From the NCBI RefSeq assembly GCF_001613325.1, contig NZ_BDCD01000025.1, forward strand, positions 62,001 through 126,000: a stretch of DNA of 64,000 nucleotides, read 5' to 3'. This document shows, in pieces, positions 7,935 to 16,774 of this stretch. Made by a program: the position numbers and the translations under genes. The stretch is from Nocardia yamanashiensis NBRC 100130 (GTDB taxonomy: Bacteria > Actinomycetota > Actinomycetes > Mycobacteriales > Mycobacteriaceae). Every line of letters starts with the position of its first letter. Positions within the stretch are counted from its first letter, which is position 1. The notes under the pieces are model-generated. The model ran no database searches. It worked only from the letters and a program-made list of their open reading frames with translations, and was not told the origin of the DNA.

Positions 7935-10900
7935 TCAGACCCGGTCGAGCTGCAATACCGCGGCGAGATCCGACAGTTCGGTGGCCGTCGTCGGCAGATA
8001 CTCGGTGAGCAGCGGCGAGCGCACGATGATCGCCGCCCACATGGCGCGTGAGATGGCGCTGGTCAGCCAATGCCGGGACAGCAGCTTCCCGACCCCGTGC
8101 GGGGCGTCCTTGGGCGCGGAGGTGGTCATGGAGACCAGCACCACCGCGGCCTCCCGCCCCTGGAAATGATCGGCCGTGCCCACCAGCACATCCTCGATCC
8201 GGGCCCGTGACAACAGGGTTCGGATTCGCGCCACCTGCGCGTGATACGGCGCGACCACCAGAATGTCGTGCGGATGCAGCCGCCGCGTCACCGCGCCGGT
8301 ATGCCAGGACAGCCCCAGCAGCGTGCGCACCTGCCGCACGATTTCCCGTGCCTCCTCGGCGGATTCGGTGCTGTTGCCGTGATGCTCGACCGGCACCGTC
8401 CGCACGCCCGGGGTGATGCCTTCGAGTTCCCTTGCCAGGGTGACGGTTTCGTTCGACCGCAGCCGGTTGTCGTAGCGCAGCCGCGACACCGGTCCGCTCA
8501 TGCGCGGATGCATGCGCCAGGTGCGGTCCAGGAAGTAGCCGTACGCGGCGGGCAGGGTGCGATGCGCGCCGACGACCCGGCCCAGCACGGATTCGGCGAT
8601 CGGCTCGGCGTGCGCGCCCAGGCTCGCCGCCGGTGCGGGATCGCCCACCAGCAGCAGGTTCCGGGCGCTGATCCCCACCGCGACCGCATCGGCCAGCGGG
8701 AACTTGCCGGCGTCCGCGATCACCAGCAGATCGAGGTTGTCGCGCGGGATATGGCTGGCGTCGGTGAAATCGCCCGGCAGGCCGCCGACCACGCAGCCGT
8801 TCACGGCATTGTCGAGGAACCGCTCGTACCGATCGGCTTCGATGGGCAGCCATTCCGGCGCGACCGCCTGCGCGTCGGCCTTGGCGACCAGCTCGGGCAG
8901 CACGCCCACCTGCACCACGGCATCGAGGACGTGCTCGACCACCTGGTGTGAGCGGGCCACCACGCCGACCCGCCATTTGTAGCGGGTGACGAGGCGTTCC
9001 ACCACGCGCGCGGTGGTGTCGGTCTTGCCGGTGCCGGGCGGACCCTGCACGGCCACATAGGAATTCGCGAGATCGAGCACGGCGGCGGTGACGGCGGCGG
9101 CGTGATCGCCGAACACCTCCGGGAGCGCGGCGCCGGTGCGCAGGCGGGGCGGGCGCCGGCTCAGCAGGTCGAAGACGGCGGTCTCCGGGACGTTCGGCAA
9201 GGTAATCAGCAGCTGGTGCGCGGTGTCCTCGAGCGCGGCCTCCAGCTGTTCGTCGCGGCCGGGCGGGCACGGGGCGATGGCGGTGGGTAGTTCGTCGTAC
9301 GGTTCGCAGCCGTCCGGCAGCAGCTCCACCACGCGCACCACGTCTTCGAAGTTGGTGTCGAGGGAGCAGCCGAGGACGGTGGCGTTGGCGGTGGCGCGCC
9401 GGCCCGGTTCGGCGGTCATGCCCGGTGCGGGACGGTCGTAGAGGGTGAGCACCGGGGTTCCGGGCGGTGGCGCGTTGCCGGTGCCCAGCCGGCCGGTCAG
9501 CGTCAGATATCTGCGCATGAGCCGGGTTCCGGTGCTGTGCCATTTGGTGTCGACGGTGCCCCAGTCGGCGATGAGCACGCCCGGGGTGTCCGCCCATTCC
9601 TCGATGGGATGGTCCAGCCGGTCCTCGTGCGCCCAGCGCAGCGGCTGCCGCTCGCGCCGGTGATAGCCCAGTGCCGCCGCCGTGAACGCGGCCGCCACCT
9701 GCGCGGCATCGTGATCGCGGGCGGAGTCGGCGAATTCGCGCAGCGCGGCTTCGAGTTCGTCCGGGCCGGTCTGGGCGTAGTCGTACAGCCAGCGCCGCGC
9801 CGGGGTCACCTCGTGCTCGCGCGCCAGCTGCAGCAGCCAATCGCGCAGGCGCAGTACGGCTTCCGGTTCGTCGCCGCCGGCTTCCCGGTTCGGGGGCAGT
9901 GCCATCAAGGCGTAGGAGCGCTCACCGACGATCAGGGCCGAGCGCACGATCGGATACAGATCCACCAGTGCGGGCAGCAGTTCGGCGACCGTGTCCTCGC
10001 CGTCCGGATCCTGTTCGCCCTGTGTGCTCAGCACCGGGCGCAGTCCGCCGCGGTAGTGGTGGATCCGCATGTGCGGGAATTCCCGCTGCCAGCCCGCCAG
10101 GAAATCCAGCAATGGGATGCCGGTCCCGTCTCGCAGGTAAACCCCTTGCGCCCCTGCGGGTTCCGCCGATTCCCGGCCCGGCCCGCCCGGCAGTGCGAAG
10201 GTGAAGCGCAGGTGCATGGCGTCGTCGGGGTCGTGATCCTCCGCCGTGTCCGCGCCCGGCGCCGCCGCGTTGGTCAGCAGCGTGATCACATCGGGTGTGG
10301 CCGAACTGGCGAACAGATCCCCCGCGTTCGGCCGGGGCAGCGCCGCCAGGGCCGCCGCGTCGATCAACGTATGCGCCGGTTGCCCGGTCTCCTCGCGCAG
10401 GATCTGCAATTCGGCCTGCCGCCGCAACGGCGTGAACGCCGGACCCGGAATCCCGGTGACCGTGGCATCGGCCGCCGCCAGCCGCTCCACCGTGGTGATC
10501 CCCGCGTCCCGCAACTGCGCCCGCGTCGCCGGCCGCATCCCCGCGACCAGCAGCAGATCCCGCCGCGCCTCCAGCTCCGCGGTACAGGCGTCACAGCGCC
10601 CGCAGGCCAGGAACCGCCGATCCCCCCACTGCACCGGCAGCAGTTCCCCGAGCTTCGCCTCCACGATCGATTCCAGCCGCTGCCGCCGCGCCCGGTAGAC
10701 CACCGAGATATCCGCCAGCGAGTGCACCACCGCCACCCCGTCCACCCAGATCCGCGCATGCGAAGCGGCCCGTAACCCGTTCCGCTGCAACGCATCCACA
10801 CATCCGGCCGCCGCCAGCAGCGCCGCGATCTCCCCCCGCCGCCGCGTCACGCCCCCCGCCACATAGTCGTACGCCTCCGGCGCACTGTCCCGCAGCAGAA

Positions 10901-11501
10901 AGTCGCTGTGCGCCGCGAACGCCCCATCGAGCACCACGGCCCCCGCCACCGCCTCCACCCCCGCCGCCAGCGCGCCCAACGTCGCCGCATGCGCATCCCG
11001 CAGCGCCGCAAGCATTTTCGAAGCATCCCCGACGGCACGCACCCCCACCCGCACCACACCGTTCCCATGCCGATCCCGCAACTCCGCCAAAAGCTGTTCC
11101 GCCGCAGATAGTTCCGCCCCGCCCACCCGCTCCCGCGCGCCGGCCCCACCACCGGACCGCCGGACCGCCACCCCCACCGCCTGCTCACCGAGTAGAGACC
11201 GCGTCGCGGCACCCGAATCGCCGAGCGGCGACGGTGACATGGCGGCTGTGTCCCCGAGTGGCGATGGCGCCGCGGCCGCCGGGCCGCCGAGCGGTGCCGG
11301 TGTCACGGCAGCCGGGTCGCTGAGCGGTGACAGCGCGATGGCGTTCGACTCCGGGTGCGCGTCAGCGCCGCTCGAGCTTCGCTCGACCGGTGGCACCAGG
11401 CCCAGTTCGGCGTCGAGCGCGCGCAACAGCGCGAACTCACAACGCGCCGCCGACACCAGGTCTCCGGTGCTGCACACGACACGATCACCGAACAGAATCA
11501 A
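7935..11501 (-). CDS. TM0106-family RecB-like nuclease fused to SF1 (DNA2-like) helicase, active sites eroded
   Basis: A 1188-residue protein. The N-terminal half follows the TM0106 RecB-like nuclease plan, with a late cysteine cluster 'ACGRCDACTAEL'. The C-terminal half is a superfamily 1 helicase with Walker A 'GPPGTGKT' near residue 817 and 'FQGREAAVVLVSM' and 'SAISRA' as motifs V and VI. Key catalytic positions are changed. Motif II reads 'VIADAGKF' instead of D-E-A-G-Q, 'GDPAPAASL' stands where G-D-P-Q-Q is expected, and the nuclease (D/E)-x-K and Q-x-x-x-Y motifs are not seen after 'SDFLLR'. The start is taken as TTG at 11501 because 'AGGAGGGG' precedes it at 5 bases and the protein then opens like its family; ATG/GTG starts further up add 63 low-quality residues. 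Confidence 0.8.
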   Translation of the reverse strand: MILFGDRVVCSTGDLVSAARCEFALLRALDAELGLVPPVERSSSGADAHPESNAIALSPLSDPAAVTPAPLGGPAAAAPSPLGDTAAMSPSPLGDSGAATRSLLGEQAVGVAVRRSGGGAGARERVGGAELSAAEQLLAELRDRHGNGVVRVGVRAVGDASKMLAALRDAHAATLGALAAGVEAVAGAVVLDGAFAAHSDFLLRDSAPEAYDYVAGGVTRRRGEIAALLAAAGCVDALQRNGLRAASHARIWVDGVAVVHSLADISVVYRARRQRLESIVEAKLGELLPVQWGDRRFLACGRCDACTAELEARRDLLLVAGMRPATRAQLRDAGITTVERLAAADATVTGIPGPAFTPLRRQAELQILREETGQPAHTLIDAAALAALPRPNAGDLFASSATPDVITLLTNAAAPGADTAEDHDPDDAMHLRFTFALPGGPGRESAEPAGAQGVYLRDGTGIPLLDFLAGWQREFPHMRIHHYRGGLRPVLSTQGEQDPDGEDTVAELLPALVDLYPIVRSALIVGERSYALMALPPNREAGGDEPEAVLRLRDWLLQLAREHEVTPARRWLYDYAQTGPDELEAALREFADSARDHDAAQVAAAFTAAALGYHRRERQPLRWAHEDRLDHPIEEWADTPGVLIADWGTVDTKWHSTGTRLMRRYLTLTGRLGTGNAPPPGTPVLTLYDRPAPGMTAEPGRRATANATVLGCSLDTNFEDVVRVVELLPDGCEPYDELPTAIAPCPPGRDEQLEAALEDTAHQLLITLPNVPETAVFDLLSRRPPRLRTGAALPEVFGDHAAAVTAAVLDLANSYVAVQGPPGTGKTDTTARVVERLVTRYKWRVGVVARSHQVVEHVLDAVVQVGVLPELVAKADAQAVAPEWLPIEADRYERFLDNAVNGCVVGGLPGDFTDASHIPRDNLDLLVIADAGKFPLADAVAVGISARNLLLVGDPAPAASLGAHAEPIAESVLGRVVGAHRTLPAAYGYFLDRTWRMHPRMSGPVSRLRYDNRLRSNETVTLARELEGITPGVRTVPVEHHGNSTESAEEAREIVRQVRTLLGLSWHTGAVTRRLHPHDILVVAPYHAQVARIRTLLSRARIEDVLVGTADHFQGREAAVVLVSMTTSAPKDAPHGVGKLLSRHWLTSAISRAMWAAIIVRSPLLTEYLPTTATELSDLAAVLQLDRV

Positions 11502-11938
11502 TCGCGCCCCTCCTGTGTCTACTGCGCCGACACCCCGCCCCGGCCGCCGCGTCACTGCGTACCGAGTCGCGAACAGCGTAATGACTGCCACCCCCACCCC
11601 GCGCCCCCAGGTAGCCCCAACCCCACGCCCCGCCGCCCCCCCGCACAGCCGCACGTCAACACCACTTTTCCGGGCGATGTTGCGGGACAACGCGACTCAC
11701 GCCCCACCTCCCGCACCCCCACCCGCTCCCCGCCCCCGCGAACCAGCAAACCCAGCCACCCAATTCGGCGTGTCGCCCTCCTCACCGCCCCGCCGACCTT
11801 GCCGAACCCGAGGCCTCTGCACCCACCGCCCTTGTCACCAAGAACACCTCCGTGCGCCCGCCGTCGGCGCCGACGCAGTCCTGGTCCGGCGTCGGGGCAG
11901 CGGGGCGTCAGGTGAGGTGGTTTTGTCACAATCGCGGG
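11502..11938. other. Divergent intergenic region with C-rich/G-rich strand bias
   Basis: About 440 bases between the helicase, read leftward, and a hydrolase, read rightward. The plus strand is strongly C-rich from about 10400 to 11850 and then switches to G-rich from about 11930. Overlapping long frames here are low-complexity Pro/Arg translations and are not believable as genes. Promoters for both flanking genes should lie here; I cannot place them. Confidence 0.5.
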
Positions 11939-12610
11939 ATGCCTTATTTCGAGAGTGGCCGTGGGCGGCTGCATTACCGCCGGTGGCCGGTCGCGGGGGC
12001 GGGGGCGGTGGTGGCGTTGTTGCCGGGGAGCGGGCAGCACAGTGGGCATTACCACCGGTTCGCGAAGGGGCTGGGGGAGGCGGGGGTGGAGTTGTGGGCT
12101 TTGGATACGGCTGGGCAGGGGTTGAGTGAGGGGGAGGGGGAGCGGCCGGGGACTTTGCGTGAATTGTGTGGTGATGCAGCGGGGTTCGTGGCTGAGGTGA
12201 GGGAGGGCGCACGGGGGCCGGTGGTTTTGATGGGGCATTCGCTGGGAGCGGCTACGGCGTTGGGGGCGTTGGATTCGGGGCTGGTCGGGGTGCCCGCGGG
12301 GCTGGTGGTTTGCGGGACGCCGCAGACGATCTTGCGGGGGGAGCCGCCGAAGTCGGCGCGCGGGGCGGGGGCGGGTGCGGGGTGGACGGGGGCGGCGCCG
12401 CGGCTGCCGGAGGGGTTGCCGGTGCTGGCGGTGCACGGGGTGGATGATCGGCGGACGCCGATCGATCCGGTGCGGGAGTGGGCGCGGACGGTCGGGGCGG
12501 AGTTCCGGGAGTATGCGGATGCGGGGCACGATCTGTTGCACGAGCCGGTGCAGGGGGAGGTCACGGCGGATATCGCGGGGTGGATCGGGCGGATGATCTC
12601 GAACCGTTAG
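11939..12610 (+). CDS. Alpha/beta hydrolase (lysophospholipase-like)
   Basis: A 223-residue single-domain hydrolase. The nucleophile elbow 'GHSLG' is at 99-103 (Ser101). 'HGVDDRRTP' near 166-174 supplies the acid and 'AGHDLLHE' the histidine (His197), so the triad is complete. 'LPGSGQHSGHYHRFA' gives the oxyanion region and 'LDTAGQGLSEGEG' the usual G-x-G-x-S-x-G loop of monoglyceride-lipase-type enzymes. ATG at 11939 is chosen because upstream codons are low complexity. The coding strand is unusually rich in G, with GGG, GTG and GCG codons preferred over the C-ending codons used by most neighbours. Substrate unknown. Confidence 0.82.
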   Translation: MPYFESGRGRLHYRRWPVAGAGAVVALLPGSGQHSGHYHRFAKGLGEAGVELWALDTAGQGLSEGEGERPGTLRELCGDAAGFVAEVREGARGPVVLMGHSLGAATALGALDSGLVGVPAGLVVCGTPQTILRGEPPKSARGAGAGAGWTGAAPRLPEGLPVLAVHGVDDRRTPIDPVREWARTVGAEFREYADAGHDLLHEPVQGEVTADIAGWIGRMISNR

Positions 12611-12635
12611 GGGTGGCAAGGGGTTACGGTGGGGC

Positions 12636-13163
12636 GTGCCACTTTACGAGTTCGAAGGCAAGCGGCCGACCGTGGATCCGACGGCGTTCATCGCGCCCAC
12701 CGCGACCCTGATCGGTGATGTGCGGGTGGAGGCGGGGGCCTCGGTCTGGTACGGGGCGGTGCTGCGCGCCGACCTTGCGCCGATCATCCTTCGCGAGCGG
12801 GCGAATGTGCAGGACAACGCGGTTATTCATGTGCCGCAGGATGTGACCGTGGAGATCGGGGCGGGGTCGACGATCGCGCATTCGGTGGTGTTCCACGGCG
12901 CCACCCTGGGCGCCGAGTCGATCGTCGGGAACGGGTCCACGGTCCTGGACATGGCGAAGATCGGCAGCGGCACCATGATCGCCGCGCACTCCCTGGTCCC
13001 GCCGGGCGCGGAGATTCCGGACGGGGTGCTGGCCGCGGGGTCGCCCGCGCAGGTGAAGAAGCCGCTCGCGGGTACGCCCGCGGAGATGTGGGTGAAAATC
13101 AACCCGAACTTCTACGCCGAGCTGGCACAGCGACATCTGAAGGGCATCACCGAGATTCGCTGA
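12636..13163 (+). CDS. Gamma carbonic anhydrase family protein
   Basis: A 175-residue left-handed beta-helix protein with hexapeptide repeats such as 'IGDVRV', 'AGASVW', 'IGAGST' and 'IGSGTM'. The three zinc ligands of the family are kept: His65 in 'NAVIHV', His82 in 'IAHSVV' and His87 in 'FHGATLG'. A C-terminal helix with 'INPNFYAELAQRH' follows. The family includes true carbonic anhydrases and homologues of unclear activity (YrdA, PaaY), and sequence alone does not separate them. GTG at 12636 lies 25 nt after the hydrolase stop, so the two may share a transcript. Confidence 0.88.
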   Translation: MPLYEFEGKRPTVDPTAFIAPTATLIGDVRVEAGASVWYGAVLRADLAPIILRERANVQDNAVIHVPQDVTVEIGAGSTIAHSVVFHGATLGAESIVGNGSTVLDMAKIGSGTMIAAHSLVPPGAEIPDGVLAAGSPAQVKKPLAGTPAEMWVKINPNFYAELAQRHLKGITEIR

Positions 13164-13170
13164 CCGCGCG

Positions 13171-13800
13171 TCAGGCCGGATGCAGCAGCGCCACCACTTC
13201 GGCATCGCCGAGCTGATGGAAATCCCGATACGCCGCGCCCACTCCGCCGAGGAAGCGCGGCACCAGCGGGCATACCACCGTGTCGGCGAGCGCCCGAATC
13301 CGTTGCAGCGCTTCGGCGGACGACACCGGCACCCCCACGATCACCTGCCGCGGCTCGTGCAGCCGCGCGATCTCGCAGGCGACCGCCACGGTGGCCCCGG
13401 TCGCCATCCCGTCGTCCACGATCAGCACATTCCGGTCTTTCAAGGGAATCGGCGGTTCGGCCCGCAGGATCCGCCGCCGCCGCTCCAGCTCGGCCCGCTC
13501 CTGCTGCTCGACGGCCGCGATCTGCTCCTCGGTGACCCTGGTCTGCCGCACCACGTCATCGTTGAGCACCCGCACCCCGTCCTCGCCGATCGCCCCCATC
13601 GCGAGTTCCGGCTGCCACGGCACCCCGAGCTTGCGCACCAGCAGCACATCGACCTCCCCGCCGATGACCTCCCGCACCGCGACCGCCACCGGTACCCCGC
13701 CCCGGGGCAGCCCGAGCACCAGCGGGTCCGCCGCCCGCAGGTCCAGGAGTACCGCACCCAGCGCGCGCCCGGCAGCCCCCCGATCCGGATAGATCATCAC
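13171..13800 (-). CDS. Phosphoribosyltransferase family protein
   Basis: A 209-residue type I phosphoribosyltransferase-fold protein. The PRPP-binding motif is 'VLIVDDGMATGAT' at 125-137. 'GLPRGGVPVAVAVREVIG' near 30-48 is the other typical loop, and 'VRKLGVPWQPELAMGAIGE' is characteristic of the actinobacterial group to which Rv0571c belongs. That group has no settled substrate and should not be assumed to salvage a base. Start ATG at 13800 (a second ATG follows directly). It converges with the carbonic anhydrase gene, 7 nt apart. Confidence 0.85.
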   Translation of the reverse strand: MMIYPDRGAAGRALGAVLLDLRAADPLVLGLPRGGVPVAVAVREVIGGEVDVLLVRKLGVPWQPELAMGAIGEDGVRVLNDDVVRQTRVTEEQIAAVEQQERAELERRRRILRAEPPIPLKDRNVLIVDDGMATGATVAVACEIARLHEPRQVIVGVPVSSAEALQRIRALADTVVCPLVPRFLGGVGAAYRDFHQLGDAEVVALLHPA

Positions 13801-13851
13801 CCCCGATTTTAGTTCCGCCCGGGACTCCCGGGCGGAACTCGGCGGCGGCCG

Positions 13852-14724
13852 CTACTCCCCGCGAATGCTGAAACGCCGCAGCGACAGGCTGGGATTGGTG
13901 GTGCGGACCTCGCCGAGGTGGGCGAGATCCAGGTGCGCGGTGGCGATGCCCGGGGCTTCGCCCAGTTCGGCCAGCACGGTCCCGGTGGGGGAGATGATCA
14001 GGGAAGCGCCCGACCCGAGCGGCGACGCCTGGTTGGCCGCCGCGACGTAAATCGTGTTCTCGATGGCCCGCGCCCGCAGCAGCGTCGTCCACTGATCGAC
14101 CTTGCCGGGCCCGGGAATCCACTGCGCCGGCAGCAGCAGCACATGCGCGCCCGCCGCCGCGACCCGGCGAATGCCTTCCGGGAAGCGCAGATCGAAACAG
14201 GTCTGCATGCCGAACACCACGCCGTCCACGGTGAACAGCTGCGGCGCGTCCAGCGGCCCGGGCAGCAGGAATTCGGACTCCCGCGCCCCGAAAGCGTCGT
14301 AGAGATGCACTTTTCGATAGATCGCGGCGAATTCGGCATCGGGCGAGGCGGCGACCAGCGTGTTGTAGATGCGCCCCGCGGGCGCGTCCCCGCCGGGCGC
14401 CTCGGCGACGCCCGCCACCACGTGCACCCCGAATTCGGCTGCGATGCCGCGCAATCCGCTGACGAACGGCCCGGTGAGCGGTTCGGCGATCTCCACCACC
14501 CGCGGGTCCAGGCGTTTGGTGGCGAACATGGCGTACTCGGGGGCCACCACCACCTTCGCTCCGAGTTCGCTCGCCGCCTTCACCTCCTGGCGCAATGCGG
14601 TGAGATTGGCCACGGTGTCGTCGCCGGGCGCGAATTGCAGGACGGCGATGTCGATCGCGCCGGCGGGGGTTTCGGCGGTGGGTCCGGCGGGCGTCGCGGC
14701 GGGCTCGGGGACCAGCGTCGCCAT
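13852..14724 (-). CDS. Carbon-nitrogen hydrolase (nitrilase superfamily amidase)
   Basis: A protein of about 290 residues with the complete Glu-Lys-Cys triad: Glu63 in 'APEYAMF', Lys138 in 'YRKVHLYD' and Cys176 in 'QTCFDLRFPE'. This pattern fits the Nit-type omega-amidase or deaminated-glutathione amidase branch. It probably hydrolyses a small omega-amide in the cytosol; the exact substrate is open. The start is uncertain. ATG at 14724 has 'GGGAG' close upstream and gives a normal length; GTG at 14865 or ATG at 14940 would add 47-72 low-complexity residues and reach the divergent helicase gene. The gap to the phosphoribosyltransferase on the same strand is 51 nt. Confidence 0.82.
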   Translation of the reverse strand: MATLVPEPAATPAGPTAETPAGAIDIAVLQFAPGDDTVANLTALRQEVKAASELGAKVVVAPEYAMFATKRLDPRVVEIAEPLTGPFVSGLRGIAAEFGVHVVAGVAEAPGGDAPAGRIYNTLVAASPDAEFAAIYRKVHLYDAFGARESEFLLPGPLDAPQLFTVDGVVFGMQTCFDLRFPEGIRRVAAAGAHVLLLPAQWIPGPGKVDQWTTLLRARAIENTIYVAAANQASPLGSGASLIISPTGTVLAELGEAPGIATAHLDLAHLGEVRTTNPSLSLRRFSIRGE

Positions 14725-14927
14725 CGCTCCCGAGCTGCCCGCTTCGGTGGCCGCGACGGCGCCTGTCACGTAGTTTCGGACGGGAACGGGTTCGCTGTGC
14801 ACCTCCCCAGAAGCAGACCGAACGGCCGGTGTGGACGGGGGCGCGGGCGGGTTGTCCGGATGCACGACATCCAGCGTATTGGCCCGATGGTCGGGCCGAC
14901 TACTAGCAGGCAGTAAACTCCTGGTCA

Positions 14928-16715
14928 ATGAGTACCTCACCGGCCGACAGCGAACCCAGCCACGACGAGAGGGACGCGACCGGCCCGTCCTTCGCCGATC
15001 TCGGGATCGATGACCGCATCCTGCGGGCCATCGCCGATGTCGGCTACGAATCGCCGTCGCCTATCCAGGCCGCGACGATTCCGCCGCTGCTCGAGGGCGC
15101 GGACGTGGTGGGCCTCGCGCAGACCGGCACCGGTAAGACCGCCGCGTTCGCGATTCCGATCCTGCAGCACCTGGACACCTCCGGGAAGGCGCCCAAGGCG
15201 CTGGTGCTGGCCCCCACCCGCGAGCTCGCCATCCAGGTCGCGGAGGCGTTCGGCCGGTACGCCGTGCACATGCCCGGCCTGCACGTGCTGCCCATCTACG
15301 GCGGCCAGAACTACGCGGTCCAGCTCAATGGTCTGCGGCGTGGCGCCCAGGTGGTGGTCGGCACCCCGGGCCGCGTCATCGATCACCTCGAGCGCGGCAC
15401 CCTCGACCTCACCCAGCTCCAGTTCCTGGTGCTCGACGAGGCCGACGAGATGCTCAAGATGGGCTTCCAGGACGACGTCGAACGCATTCTGCGCGACACC
15501 CCGGACGAGAAGCAGGTGGCGCTGTTCTCGGCGACCATGCCGCCCGCGATCCGCAAGATCTCCAAGCAGTACCTGAAGGATCCGGTCGAGATCACGGTCA
15601 AGACCAAGACCACCACCAACACCAACATCACGCAGCGCTGGGTGCCGGTGTCGTATCAGCGCAAGCTGGACGCGCTGACCCGTATCCTCGAGGTCGAGCC
15701 CTTCGAGGCGATGATCATCTTCGTGCGCACCAAGCAGGCCACCGAGGAGCTGGCCGAAAAGCTGCGCGCGCGTGGGTATTCCGCGGCCGCCATCAACGGC
15801 GATATCGCGCAGGCGCAGCGTGAGCGCACCATCGGGCAGCTGAAGTCGGGCGTGCTCGACATCCTGGTCGCCACCGACGTCGCGGCGCGCGGTCTGGACG
15901 TGGAGCGCATCTCGCACGTCGTGAACTACGACATCCCGCACGACACCGAGTCCTACGTGCACCGCATCGGCCGCACCGGCCGCGCGGGCCGCAATGGCGA
16001 CGCGCTGTTGTTCGTGGCCCCGCGCGAGCGCCGCCTGCTCGATGCCATCGAGCGCGCGACCCGTCAGCCGCTGACCGAGATGCAGCTGCCGTCGGTCGAG
16101 GACGTGAACGCGCAGCGCGTGCAGAAGTTCGGCGACACCATCACCGAGAACCTGGCCAATGACAATCTGGCCCTGTTCCGCAAGCTGATCGAGGACTACG
16201 AGCAGGAGCACAACATCCCGCTCGTGGATATCGCGGCCGCGCTCGCGGTCGGGTCCTACGACGGCGCGAACTTCTTCATGGAGCCCGATCCGGAGCCTGC
16301 CCCGCGCGAGCGTCGCGAGCGCACCCCGCGTGCGTTCGACGAGCGTGGCCCGCGTGAGCGCCGCGAGCCGGGTCCGTCGCGGCATCGCCAGTCCGGCGCG
16401 GAGCTGGTCACCTACCGCATCTCGGTGGGCAAGCGGCACAAGGTGGCGCCCGGCGCCATCGTCGGCGCGATCGCCAACGAGGGCGGCCTGCGCCGCAGCG
16501 ACTTCGGCCACATCAGCATCCGGCCCGATCACTCGCTGGTCGAGCTGCCCGCCGATCTGTCGTCGGAGACGCTGAACGCGTTGAGCCGCACCCGGATCAG
16601 CGGTCAGCTGATCCAGCTGCAGCTGGACCAGGGCCCGCCGGGAATGCGCTCCATGAGCCGCGCCCCGCGCCGCGAGGGCAAGCGCCCGGAGCCGCGCCGC
16701 AAGCCGCGCTTCTAG
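14928..16715 (+). CDS. deaD: DEAD-box ATP-dependent RNA helicase with DbpA-type RNA-binding domain
   Basis: A 595-residue RNA helicase. Motifs occur in order: Q motif 'SPIQAATIPPLL' (44-55), Walker A 'AQTGTGKT' (64-71), 'PTRELAIQ', DEAD at 170-173, 'SATMP', and 'HRIGRTGRAGR'. After a charged linker with repeated Arg-Glu ('RERRERTPR', 'RGPRERREPG') comes the DbpA/CsdA RNA-binding domain, from 'TYRISVGKRHKVAPGAIVG' to 'SGQLIQLQLD'. It is expected to remodel structured RNA in ribosome assembly and cold adaptation. ATG at 14928 is the start. A strong hairpin terminator follows the stop. Confidence 0.93.
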   Translation: MSTSPADSEPSHDERDATGPSFADLGIDDRILRAIADVGYESPSPIQAATIPPLLEGADVVGLAQTGTGKTAAFAIPILQHLDTSGKAPKALVLAPTRELAIQVAEAFGRYAVHMPGLHVLPIYGGQNYAVQLNGLRRGAQVVVGTPGRVIDHLERGTLDLTQLQFLVLDEADEMLKMGFQDDVERILRDTPDEKQVALFSATMPPAIRKISKQYLKDPVEITVKTKTTTNTNITQRWVPVSYQRKLDALTRILEVEPFEAMIIFVRTKQATEELAEKLRARGYSAAAINGDIAQAQRERTIGQLKSGVLDILVATDVAARGLDVERISHVVNYDIPHDTESYVHRIGRTGRAGRNGDALLFVAPRERRLLDAIERATRQPLTEMQLPSVEDVNAQRVQKFGDTITENLANDNLALFRKLIEDYEQEHNIPLVDIAAALAVGSYDGANFFMEPDPEPAPRERRERTPRAFDERGPRERREPGPSRHRQSGAELVTYRISVGKRHKVAPGAIVGAIANEGGLRRSDFGHISIRPDHSLVELPADLSSETLNALSRTRISGQLIQLQLDQGPPGMRSMSRAPRREGKRPEPRRKPRF

Positions 16716-16722
16716 CAACGAG

Positions 16723-16758
16723 AAGGGGTGTGGGGACCGAGTCCCCACACCCCTTTTT
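16723..16758 (+). terminator. Intrinsic terminator after deaD
   Basis: A perfect 15-base-pair stem (16723-16737 with 16741-16755) around the 3-base loop CGA, followed by a run of T. The complement also carries A-rich flanks, so it may also stop the convergent secreted-protein gene, which ends at 16775. Confidence 0.9.
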
Positions 16759-16774
16759 CGTGTCCCGGGATCGG

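Noticed and set aside
6943..9840. A 965-codon open frame on the minus strand
   Set aside because: Its translation is Arg/Gly/Ala-rich and it lies across the aldolase (other strand) and the helicase (other frame). It is a high-GC shadow frame without recognisable motifs.
11502..11690. Upstream extension of the RecB-like/helicase gene to 11690
   Set aside because: The TTG at 11501 has a strong ribosome site and gives the family's normal opening, while the extension is Gly/Arg/Val-rich.
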